This document shows, one piece after another, positions 1 to 6,774 of a DNA stretch of 64,000 bases (its first letter is position 1; every line of letters begins with the position of its first letter). The position numbers and the translations under genes are program-made. The stretch is from an uncultured Clostridia bacterium (lineage in GTDB: Bacteria > Bacillota > Clostridia > Christensenellales > CAG-917), in contig CANQBO010000004.1 of NCBI GenBank assembly GCA_947589475.1, positions 47,929 through 111,928 on the forward strand. The letters are read 5' to 3'. The notes under the pieces are model-generated. The model was not told the DNA's origin. It worked only from the letters and a program-made list of their open reading frames with translations, and made no database searches.

Positions 1-2
1 AC

Positions 3-389
3 AATTATCCGCGCTGTCTTTCTCACGGCGAGGAGGGGGCGGCGATGCTCGCGCTCACGGAGTTTGTGAAGTGCGCCGCGCAGACGATATTTTTGTTGAA
101 TCGCAAGCATTGTCCATATTTCAAGTGGACGTTCCGCGCGCTTCGCGAGCTGCCCGTGATGTCCGACCTAGCGGATCCGCTCGAGTTTTTGCTCACCGCG
201 GACAACGACAAGCAGGGGAGCAAGGTCAAGACGGAGATAATAGAGGACATCGCCCACGCCATCATAAAGGAGCTGGGCGTGCAAAACCTCGCGCACCTCG
301 AGGGCAACTATCTTGAACCGTTCGGCTTCGCGCTGCAAAAGCAGATCAAAAATGCGGAACTGAGAAATATGCACATTTTAGTCGGATAA
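3..389 (+). CDS. DUF4037-family protein, C-terminal part (5' end outside window)
   Basis: The frame is open from the first base of the window and reads NYPRCLSHGEEGAAMLALTE onward, so the gene starts upstream and only about the last 128 residues are visible. The pattern (NYPRC, a helical stretch ending in KWTFRALRELP, then LEFLL and IEDI, ending LRNMHI) is what I know from the C-terminal part of DUF4037 proteins, which pair with nucleotidyltransferase-like N-terminal regions; their function is not established. An ATG at 45 preceded by a purine-rich stretch could be mistaken for the start, but the conserved residues continue upstream of it. The family call is from memory of motifs. Confidence 0.7.
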   Translation, partial: NYPRCLSHGEEGAAMLALTEFVKCAAQTIFLLNRKHCPYFKWTFRALRELPVMSDLADPLEFLLTADNDKQGSKVKTEIIEDIAHAIIKELGVQNLAHLEGNYLEPFGFALQKQIKNAELRNMHILVG

Positions 390-399
390 AATTTAAAAA

Positions 400-582
400 A
401 AGTGCGGATATCGCGAGCAGCCGAGCGTAAAGCAATTTTCAGACGCGGCGCGCGAGTTGGGACTGTCGGAGCGCACTTTGCATACGAGCGGGCATGCCTC
501 CGCACAGGACATCGAAAAGTTGAAACAGCATGTGCACGCGGACGAGACCGTAATAGTGCACACTTCCGCCGAGCAAAAGTGA
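400..582 (+). pseudogene. Remnant of a metallo-beta-lactamase-fold hydrolase (RNase J/RMMBL-type C-terminus)
   Basis: A frame with no plausible start codon encodes about 60 residues ending at the stop at 580-582. It contains LHTSGHASAQDIEKLKQ and then VIVHT, which matches the closing motif of the RMMBL domain in MBL-fold hydrolases and RNase J relatives (SGHAS..D...L followed by IPVHT). The preceding residues (VKQF, ARELG) also fit the end of that family. Nothing upstream supplies the catalytic HxHxDH core; the DUF4037 gene occupies that space. I infer the 3' scar of a deleted gene. It could instead be a short expressed peptide, but no ribosome-binding site is visible. Confidence 0.55.
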
Positions 583-589
583 CAAAATA

Positions 590-613
590 GTCCGCCCGAT
601 TTGGGCGGACGTT
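590..613 (+). terminator. Hairpin after the MBL remnant
   Basis: GTCCGCCC and GGGCGGAC form an 8-bp stem with a short AT-rich loop, just after the stop at 582. The T-run behind it is poor, so termination would be weak. Confidence 0.5.
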
Positions 614-720
614 TGATGTCGCAGAGAAAAGAATTACGATTTGGTCATTCAGTTACGATCTGCCCATTTTGCATGCATTGTTTCGTGCGGCAATATGTCG
701 AGGGATTTTCCTTTTCAAAG

Positions 721-800
721 GCTCACGCTTTGACATTGAAAGCAAATTATTTTAATGTTTTAAGTTGCGCTTTTGCGCGTTTCACGGCGGCGCGCATTTT
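721..800 (+). repeat. Interspersed intergenic repeat, copy A
   Basis: The stretch around 744-800 (AAATTATTTTAATGTTTTAA, then GTTGCGCTTTTGCGCG, then ACGGCGGCGC) recurs with few differences at 4061-4117. Similarity extends upstream to about 721. The two copies flank the 949-residue lipoprotein gene in the same orientation. No function is known to me. Confidence 0.75.
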
Positions 801-932
801 GAAATTTGTGTAGGCGCCGTTGGCAAAGTCGGCAATTTATCTTGCTAAACAGTGGACGAAATAAATGTTCATTGCGCGCTTTTTTCTCGTAAAATCAGTA
901 TAAATTTCGTCAAAATACCGCGAAATACCGCG

Positions 933-1014
933 AAATCATACAAAATGTTCGATTTATTAAAATTTCACAAAATCATACAAAGTGTTTGACAACTCGCCTC
1001 AATAGGTGTATTAC
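933..1014 (+). promoter_or_regulatory. Promoter and direct repeats before the 949-residue lipoprotein gene
   Basis: TTGACA at 986-991 and TATTAC at 1009-1014 are separated by 17 bp, a good SigA-type arrangement. Immediately upstream, AAATCATACAAAATGTTCGA (933-952) is nearly repeated at 970-989, a 37-bp period; the second copy overlaps the -35 box, as a regulator site could. A short tandem of AAATACCGCG precedes these. Regulation is inferred only from position. Confidence 0.5.
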
Positions 1015-1088
1015 GTAGTGCGGGTACAACAGGCGGCTCAAAAAAAAAAGCAGCTGAGAAAATCAACTTATACCCGAAGGAGGACACT

Positions 1089-3938
1089 ATGAAGAAAAGG
1101 CAACTTGCACTTATGCTGGTTTTGGTCGGATGCGTTCTTTCGCTGACGTTAGGGCTTACTGCGTGTGCGAAAACCGAACAACCCTCCGAAGAAGAACCGG
1201 ACACTACGACGCCGTTCGCGGCGCTTGAAAGCGCGTTTGATAATGCGCTCGATGAAGAAGGCGATCTTTATTTGCCCGTTTCGATCGGGTTCGAAGCATT
1301 CGGAGCGACCGAGCCTTTAAAAGGCGAGTTTAGTCTGCATCTCAACAAAGAGGCGTCCGAAGCAGGCGAGTATGCTGACGCTTTCAAACTTAGATTTGAC
1401 GTGGATATTTCCGAGTTTCCGCTCATTTCGGACATCGCCGACACACTGACTCTGCGCTATCCGGGCGACGGACTGTTGCTCGTTATGCTTTGCAGCCATT
1501 CTAACGGCAAAGAAGTAGATCTTGTGACGTACCCTGTCGACCTCGGCTCCGCACTAAAAATTCTTCAAAGCGTCAATTTTGACGATTCCGAACAACTTTA
1601 CGACATTCTCGAGGGGTTGATCACTGTCAACAAGGACGCAGACGGGTTTACGGCGTCTCTGAACAGCGCCACCGTCAAATTGATGAATTCCGCCTACAAA
1701 GGAATTCTTTCAAAACTAGAGACCACCATTTCGGACGATCGCGGTATGGTACGTTCGCTGTTTGAGGCGACGTTTACGGGCGTTTCCGTCAAACTCACGG
1801 GCGTCGACATGATCTCCGCGATCGACGTTGCAATCGAAGGCGAGCCTCCCGTCAACGTCACCAAGGGAGAAAAATTCGACGTGAGTTTCGACATCGGCTT
1901 GCTCTCATCCTCGGGTATGCTCACAGGAGCGTTTGAGGGAGATATGCAACTGCGTCTTACCCCTGCCGCAATTTGGTCAAAGGACTATTTTGCGATCGCC
2001 GAGGCGGGGCTTCATCTCGACCTTACGCCCGCAGGTACAATATTGGGAATGGTTTCGAGGCTTGCGCCGGCAGGGAGCTTGCCCGAATTTGTCAACCCCA
2101 CACTCAGCAGTCTGGACGTCTACTATACGGGCGACGGCGTGTTGACGCTTGCTCTCAACAATACGGCAGAAGATCCCGTCACGGCAGAAGATCCCGTCAC
2201 GGCAGAAGATCCCGTCACGGCAGAATATCCCGTCTTTGTCACGCAGGTAGATCTTAAGACGGTACAAATGCCAGAACTGCCCGAAGATGTGACATCTTCA
2301 CTGCTCGCCGAGTTCAGATTCGAAAAGCAGGCGAAAGGGTATCTCTTCGCACTGGGCGACCCCATTGTACATACTGTAGACGAAGCGTATCAAGGGCTTG
2401 TCACAAAGGCAAAAGACTACATCACGCAATCCGCAGGCACTTTTGGAGCGATCGCGGGCGCACTAATCGAAAAGATGATTGGCGCAACGATCGATGACAT
2501 CGAATTCTTCATCGGCACCGACGAAGAGGACAATTTGACGCTTGACTTTGCGGTGAAGGGCGTGCCCGTTTTCGACGCGGAGGACGATTATTATCAAAGG
2601 CGGCTTCTCTCTCTCACGCTCACCCACGGCGGGGAACTCACCGAAGAGGAAAGTAAGGCGCTTCTTGCGGGCAAGGATGAGGTCGCTCAACTTATGAAAA
2701 ACGCGGAGACGGCGGCGGGATATACGGATAGAATACAAGACCTCGTCGACAATATGGACCTCACCGAGAGCGGTAAGGACGCATATCTCCAAAAGGTAAA
2801 AGAATTGATCAAAGAAATAAACGGTCTGCCCGCAAACGTACGCAGTTTGATTTCGAATACATCATATTTGGCGGATACGAATTACAACGACGATACGCTT
2901 GCAAAGCTTCTCGTCATGCATGAGCTGTACTCTGCGCGGGCAAAGGCATTTGAAGATCTGCTTCCCGCGGAGGACAACTACGAAGGTTTCGAGGGGTGGG
3001 ACGCGCTCAACGCGCTTTACGACAGCGAGGACACGACTCATCGAAATGATTTGGGTATCACCGTCCCCGCCATCAAGGACAGCCCTGCCATACAGAAGGC
3101 GGTCGGCGAAGATCGCGTCAAAGCATTTGTTGAGGCAAGAGACAAATATGAAACCACTATAGTACAAAGCTTGAGAGAACGCATAACTAAGAACACGGAG
3201 AAATATAAAGACGTGACCGCGGACGTGACCGCGGACGCGACCGCGCGCGATGAACTGCTCGCTCTGCTTCAAGATTATTTGGAGGTCAAGCCCATATATG
3301 AGGCGCTCTCGGAAGAGAAGAGAAAGGAGCTCTCGGAAGAGTACAACGCTTATATGGCGCTTGCCTACACCAAAAATTTCGATGGTTTGAAGCAAGCGTA
3401 TGAGGCTGTCAAAACCAAGATGCAAGCTCTGACGCAAGATGTCGACGCCACTGTAGATAATCTGTTGAAAATCATGAAAGAGCTTGTTCCGGTGTACGAG
3501 TGGAAATCCGGCATGGACCTTTGGCAAAAAAGGGATGGCGAAAAAAAACCTTGGTTAAATTGGCTGAACAATGTCCCTTCTCAATATAACGAACGATCGT
3601 GGGAAATAAGCGGGTTGGATTCCGAAGTCCATAAAGGGAAAGATAATATTGCAAATGCACTTGTCGACGCCTTAAAGGATAAGATAGCGACGGCGCTGAA
3701 GGCTTTGAATGACGAGCGTCAAACCTATGTAAAAGGCGATGGCTACGACTTTACAGTTTTGTCGGACGGCGAGACACTGCTTGAAAAGCTTCACGAATGG
3801 CGTTATTTCATCGACAGAGTTCTTCCGAATGCGGTAAAGAGTGAATTCCGCAACGATCAAGACCTTAATGATATTGTAGGCGGCATCGCGGCATATGAAA
3901 ACGCGCTTTCCGCATATCTCGCCTCTCAAGGCGAATAA
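1089..3938 (+). CDS. Large surface lipoprotein of unknown function (949 residues)
   Basis: The start at 1089 has a strong AAGGAGG site. Residues 1-26 form a lipoprotein signal peptide: basic MKKR, a hydrophobic core and the lipobox LTAC, so the mature protein should be lipid-anchored at Cys26 outside the cell. The rest is acidic and soluble-looking, with no membrane segment and no domain I recognise. Its second half (from about residue 540) is rich in helical, charged sequence. Two in-frame tandem repeats are visible: TAEDPV four times (2163-2234) and DVTA-type units three times (3210-3245). The gene stands alone between its own promoter and a strong terminator, and is bracketed by the two copies of an intergenic repeat. 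A role in binding, adhesion or cell-envelope work is possible but not shown. Confidence 0.85.
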   Translation: MKKRQLALMLVLVGCVLSLTLGLTACAKTEQPSEEEPDTTTPFAALESAFDNALDEEGDLYLPVSIGFEAFGATEPLKGEFSLHLNKEASEAGEYADAFKLRFDVDISEFPLISDIADTLTLRYPGDGLLLVMLCSHSNGKEVDLVTYPVDLGSALKILQSVNFDDSEQLYDILEGLITVNKDADGFTASLNSATVKLMNSAYKGILSKLETTISDDRGMVRSLFEATFTGVSVKLTGVDMISAIDVAIEGEPPVNVTKGEKFDVSFDIGLLSSSGMLTGAFEGDMQLRLTPAAIWSKDYFAIAEAGLHLDLTPAGTILGMVSRLAPAGSLPEFVNPTLSSLDVYYTGDGVLTLALNNTAEDPVTAEDPVTAEDPVTAEYPVFVTQVDLKTVQMPELPEDVTSSLLAEFRFEKQAKGYLFALGDPIVHTVDEAYQGLVTKAKDYITQSAGTFGAIAGALIEKMIGATIDDIEFFIGTDEEDNLTLDFAVKGVPVFDAEDDYYQRRLLSLTLTHGGELTEEESKALLAGKDEVAQLMKNAETAAGYTDRIQDLVDNMDLTESGKDAYLQKVKELIKEINGLPANVRSLISNTSYLADTNYNDDTLAKLLVMHELYSARAKAFEDLLPAEDNYEGFEGWDALNALYDSEDTTHRNDLGITVPAIKDSPAIQKAVGEDRVKAFVEARDKYETTIVQSLRERITKNTEKYKDVTADVTADATARDELLALLQDYLEVKPIYEALSEEKRKELSEEYNAYMALAYTKNFDGLKQAYEAVKTKMQALTQDVDATVDNLLKIMKELVPVYEWKSGMDLWQKRDGEKKPWLNWLNNVPSQYNERSWEISGLDSEVHKGKDNIANALVDALKDKIATALKALNDERQTYVKGDGYDFTVLSDGETLLEKLHEWRYFIDRVLPNAVKSEFRNDQDLNDIVGGIAAYENALSAYLASQGE
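2163..2234 (+). repeat. 18-bp in-frame tandem repeat, four copies
   Basis: ACGGCAGAAGATCCCGTC occurs three times exactly and a fourth time with one change (GAT to TAT). Each unit encodes TAEDPV inside the lipoprotein, so copy-number change would lengthen or shorten the protein without shifting the frame. Confidence 0.95.
3210..3245 (+). repeat. 12-bp in-frame tandem repeat, three copies
   Basis: GACGTGACCGCG is present twice and GACGCGACCGCG once, encoding DVTA, DVTA, DATA within the same lipoprotein. Like the 18-bp repeat, the unit length is a multiple of three. Confidence 0.9.
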
Positions 3939-3969
3939 GAAATGAAAAAACCGTCCATTTCAAATCGAA

Positions 3970-3999
3970 GGGGGACCCCCGAAAGGGGGTCCCCCCTTT
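3970..3999 (+). terminator. Strong terminator after the lipoprotein gene
   Basis: GGGGGACCCCC, loop GAAA, GGGGGTCCCCC: a perfect 11-bp stem followed by CTTT. It lies 32 bp after the stop codon. Confidence 0.85.
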
Positions 4000-4033
4000 G
4001 CGGTTTGCAAGGGCGCATATCATTTTTCAAAAA

Positions 4034-4117
4034 GCTCGCGCTTTTGACTCTTTGGAAGCGAAATTATTTTAATGTTTTGAGTTGCGCCTTTGCGCGTTTT
4101 ACGGCGGCGCACATTAT
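4034..4117 (+). repeat. Interspersed intergenic repeat, copy B
   Basis: Second copy of the element at 721-800, same orientation, with about six differences over the 57-bp core at 4061-4117. It lies between the lipoprotein terminator and the next terminator. Confidence 0.75.
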
Positions 4118-4192
4118 AAAGCCCGTGTGTCTGCCTTTGCGAAGCTAGCAATTGATTTCTTAAAATAGGGAGTAAAATGCGCACTTGGGGTC

Positions 4193-4214
4193 GCGGGCTT
4201 TGCCCGCTTTTTTT
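4193..4214 (+). terminator. Rho-independent terminator
   Basis: GCGGGC, loop TTT, GCCCGC, then seven T. The rest of the intergenic stretch (4215-4363) holds small inverted repeats, such as CATAAAAT paired with ATTTTATG at about 4247-4272, but no gene. Confidence 0.75.
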
Positions 4215-4363
4215 ACTAACGCTTGAGGAAGAGATTGCGGGATCCACATAAAATTGCGTAGCGATTTTATGGAGTGCAGACCACCCTCACTGCGTACGTG
4301 AGTATATCCCGCTCGCTCCGCGGAGTCGCTCGGACAGAGTGACGTTAAGCTAGGACAGGCGCT

Positions 4364-4388
4364 GTTATCCGTTTGCTCAAAGGATAAC
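4364..4388 (-). terminator. Hairpin directly after the DUF2461 stop codon
   Basis: GTTATCC and GGATAAC form a 7-bp stem with a 10-11 nt loop that abuts the stop codon of the minus-strand gene. No clear U-run follows on the minus strand, so it may act in mRNA end protection rather than termination. Confidence 0.35.
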
Positions 4389-5057
4389 TTACTTGGTGAG
4401 TTCGGCGGCGAGCAAAAGCTTGTAGAAGGGCGCTATGGCGGTGAATTGGGTCGCGAGATAGGAGGGTAGGGCGGGACTCATGAGCAAGTCATAGTCCGTG
4501 CTGTCCGCGCTTACGCCGATGTTGGAGCGGCACAGCAGCTCTTGCGCTTCGGGCGTGTAGGCGTCGTATTTTGACGTCTTGAGGACGTCGCCGTACACCT
4601 CGAATACGGGCGTGTTTTTCAGCGCGTCGCGGGCGGCGATGTATTCCGCGGAGTTTTGCGTGATGAGGCGGCGGAAGTTTTTCATCGCGGACGGGGACGC
4701 TTGATAATAGCCGCACCCATATGAGAATTTGTAGGGGGACACCTCGAAATAAAAGCCGGGCAAACCCTCGTACATCTTCTTGTCGCGTGCGAATATCGCC
4801 CAGCAGTGGTCGCGGTATCTGTAGCCGTCCGTGGCGTAGCGCATGTCGCGATATATGCGCGATATGCTCCTGTCCACCTTCGGCTCGCAGATGAGCTGAT
4901 CGTCTATGCCTTTGAGCGCGGGCGCGAGGGCGATGACAAGCTCCTTGAAAGGCTTCACCAAAAACTCCTCGTAGTCGGCTTTGTGATCCTTGTACCACTG
5001 AGGGGAGTTTTCCTTGTGATTGAAGTATAAAAAATCGAGAGTGCGCTGTGTGAACAT
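4389..5057 (-). CDS. DUF2461-family protein
   Basis: The 222-residue product matches the DUF2461 (TIGR02453-like) pattern: an N-terminal TLDFLYFNHKENSPQWYKDHK segment, then the core SRIYRDMRYATDG and YKFSYGCGYYQASPS. Members are common in bacteria and some fungi, about 220 residues long, and no enzymatic activity is firmly assigned. The protein has no signal peptide or membrane segment, so it should be cytoplasmic. The next gene upstream on the same strand is a TetR regulator 79 bp away, so the two may be co-transcribed. The start used is the first ATG; its ribosome-binding site is weak. Confidence 0.8.
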   Translation of the reverse strand: MFTQRTLDFLYFNHKENSPQWYKDHKADYEEFLVKPFKELVIALAPALKGIDDQLICEPKVDRSISRIYRDMRYATDGYRYRDHCWAIFARDKKMYEGLPGFYFEVSPYKFSYGCGYYQASPSAMKNFRRLITQNSAEYIAARDALKNTPVFEVYGDVLKTSKYDAYTPEAQELLCRSNIGVSADSTDYDLLMSPALPSYLATQFTAIAPFYKLLLAAELTK

Positions 5058-5135
5058 ATTGCTTATTTTTGCAAAAAGCGGAGTTTATCATGGTATTTTT
5101 GCATGTTAAATCCGTAATTTAGCGAATATCCCGTC

Positions 5136-5735
5136 TTAGACGAAAAGCGAAACGAGGGTATTTTCGACTATGTTGCGCATCGCGGCGTAGTCTATGTAGG
5201 GATGATGATCGAAAACATACTCGTGCGAGAAGGATTGCACGATGTCCATCGCGAAGTGCACGCGTTCGTTGAGGTTGGGCGCGTCCAGCCCCAGACTTGC
5301 AAGCTTGCCCGCTATTTGCAGGGTGATGTCGTCCTCAAGCCGAATGAAACGCGCGTTGACCTCCTCGTCGGAGTGGGACATGCTGTGCAACGCTTCGTGG
5401 ATGTTGGCGTTTTTTTGATGTATCTGCGTCGCCTTTGTAAGCACTTCGCAGGCGAGGGCATGCAGATCGACGGGGGAGCGCAGTTTGTCCATAAGCTCCA
5501 GCACGGGCGAGAATGCATTCTCGACATATATGGAAAGCACGTCGAGCAAGATGTCGCGCTTGTCCTTGAAGTAGCCGTAAACTATGCCCGTGGACACCCC
5601 CGCGCGCTTTGCGATCTGCGCCGTATTCGTCGAATAGTAGCCCACCTCGCTGAAAAGCTCGTAGCCCGCTTCGACTATTCTGTTTTTCTTTTCGATGGAG
5701 CGCTCCTGTTTCGGCTCTCTTATATCCTTTGCCAT
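5136..5735 (-). CDS. TetR/AcrR-family transcriptional regulator
   Basis: I place the start at 5735 (MAKDIREPKQERS), which has a GGGGG site about 8 bp upstream; an earlier in-frame ATG at 5768 lacks one. The first 55 residues carry the TetR helix-turn-helix: RIVEAGYELFSEVGYYSTNT, then AQIAKRAGVSTGIVYGYFKD. The remaining 145 residues would be the ligand-binding helical domain. It is divergent from the feo operon and upstream of DUF2461 on its own strand, so either could be its target; TetR regulators often control a neighbour and themselves. No ligand can be deduced. Confidence 0.85.
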   Translation of the reverse strand: MAKDIREPKQERSIEKKNRIVEAGYELFSEVGYYSTNTAQIAKRAGVSTGIVYGYFKDKRDILLDVLSIYVENAFSPVLELMDKLRSPVDLHALACEVLTKATQIHQKNANIHEALHSMSHSDEEVNARFIRLEDDITLQIAGKLASLGLDAPNLNERVHFAMDIVQSFSHEYVFDHHPYIDYAAMRNIVENTLVSLFV

Positions 5736-6047
5736 TTTCACCCCCGCGCCTGAATGCGTGACCGTCATCGTTTATTTTATTGTTTTATTCTATACAAAGT
5801 ATTATTATATTTCCAAATATCAGCATGTGCGGCAACCGTATGCCGCGACAAGCGTGCGCCGAGACCGCGCTTGGCTCCTTTTTTTGCATCATGCTCAGCG
5901 ACGACAGTACGTTGAGACGCGTTTTTAGTCCTCGCGGTCTCGCCGAGCATATTTCGTCCGCCGCTATTTTCAAGCGTAAAATAAGGACATACGCCTCTAC
6001 ATGCCTTTAGTATACAGTATTTTCGACTGTTTTGCAAGGCGAAAAAT

Positions 6048-6145
6048 AAAATGTGAAAAAAATTTCGCATTTTTTGTTTAAATCGGTTGACTTGTTTAAA
6101 TCGGAGTGCTATTATCATATCGCTAAAACATGAAATAAATTTCAT
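6048..6145 (+). promoter_or_regulatory. feo operon promoter with direct and inverted repeats
   Basis: TTGACT (6087-6092) and TATTAT (6110-6115) are 17 bp apart. Two exact copies of TTGTTTAAATCGG (6074-6086 and 6092-6104) sit with an 18-bp period on either side of and overlapping the -35 box. A perfect 16-bp palindrome, ATGAAATAAATTTCAT (6130-6145), lies just after the expected transcription start. A third, imperfect inverted repeat (AAAATGTGAAA with TTTCGCATTTT, 6048-6073) is further upstream. The arrangement suggests repression and perhaps a second regulator. None of the sites matches a standard Fur or DtxR box that I recognise. Confidence 0.6.
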
Positions 6146-6184
6146 ATTCTTCGCATAGGATGAATATGGAAGTGGGAGAGACTT

Positions 6185-6397
6185 ATGCCGCTTATTGTTG
6201 CGCCGATAGGAAGAGAGCTGAGGATCGTCAGGATCCTGACGGATGAGAAAACAAAGAAGCATCTTGAGAATTTGGGCATCACAATTTCCTCAACGATCAG
6301 CATCATTTCTCAGAGCGGAGGGAGCACCATCTGCATGGTCAAGGACGGAAGGCTTGCTCTCGACAAAAATATCGCGACAAAAATATTAGTGGCATAA
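6185..6397 (+). CDS. feoA: FeoA-family ferrous iron transport accessory protein (short)
   Basis: A 70-residue cytoplasmic protein with the SH3-like FeoA core: IGRELRIVRILTDEKTKKHLENLG, then TISIISQSGGSTICMVKDG and LDKNIATKILV. FeoA proteins bind or modulate the FeoB transporter. It is the first gene of the operon, 11 bp before a second, larger feoA-like gene. The ribosome-binding site (GTGGGAGAG) is modest. Tandem feoA genes are common in Clostridia. Confidence 0.88.
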   Translation: MPLIVAPIGRELRIVRILTDEKTKKHLENLGITISSTISIISQSGGSTICMVKDGRLALDKNIATKILVA

Positions 6398-6408
6398 AGG
6401 AGGCAACA

Positions 6409-6774
6409 ATGCTTAAACTGTTCAAAAAGAAGGAACAGGCCGTGCCCGAGGTCAAGACTTCGAGCGGGGAGCTTGTCACCGTGACGATGTCTCTCGACAA
6501 GTTCGAAATAGGGCAATCGGGCGTCATCAAGAGCATAGGCGGCGACGGCAAGATAAGGCGGCGTCTGTTCGATATGGGCGTGACTCCCGGCGCGGAGGTC
6601 TATCTTCGCAAGAGAGCGCCCCTCGGCGACCCCATAGAGGTCACCATACGCGACTATGAGCTTACTTTGAGAAAGACGGAAGCGGCTGTAGTCATGCTCG
6701 AGACAAAGGTGCCAAAGGGCGCGGACGGTAAAGCGGAGGGCGCTTCCGATGCTTCGGAGGTGAAAGATGCTTAA
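6409..6774 (+). CDS. feoA: FeoA-family protein with extended ends
   Basis: The 121-residue product has a central FeoA domain (about residues 36-95): GQSGVIKSIGGDGKIRRRLFDMGVTPGAEVYLRKRAPLGDPIEVTIRDYELTLRK in outline, including the RRRLFDMG helix and the GDPIEV strand typical of FeoA. The first 30 residues are a charged extension and the tail is acidic and Ala/Ser-rich. A strong AAAGGAGG site precedes the ATG. Its 3' end overlaps feoB by 8 bp, which implies translational coupling and supports a direct role with FeoB. It is closer to canonical FeoA than the first gene. Confidence 0.9.
   Translation: MLKLFKKKEQAVPEVKTSSGELVTVTMSLDKFEIGQSGVIKSIGGDGKIRRRLFDMGVTPGAEVYLRKRAPLGDPIEVTIRDYELTLRKTEAAVVMLETKVPKGADGKAEGASDASEVKDA

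Noticed and set aside
601-813. Plus-strand frame of 70 codons upstream of the large lipoprotein
   Set aside because: It runs through an intergenic repeat, has no ribosome-binding site, and part of the same frame recurs in the second repeat copy at 3942-4148, so it reflects the repeat and not a gene.
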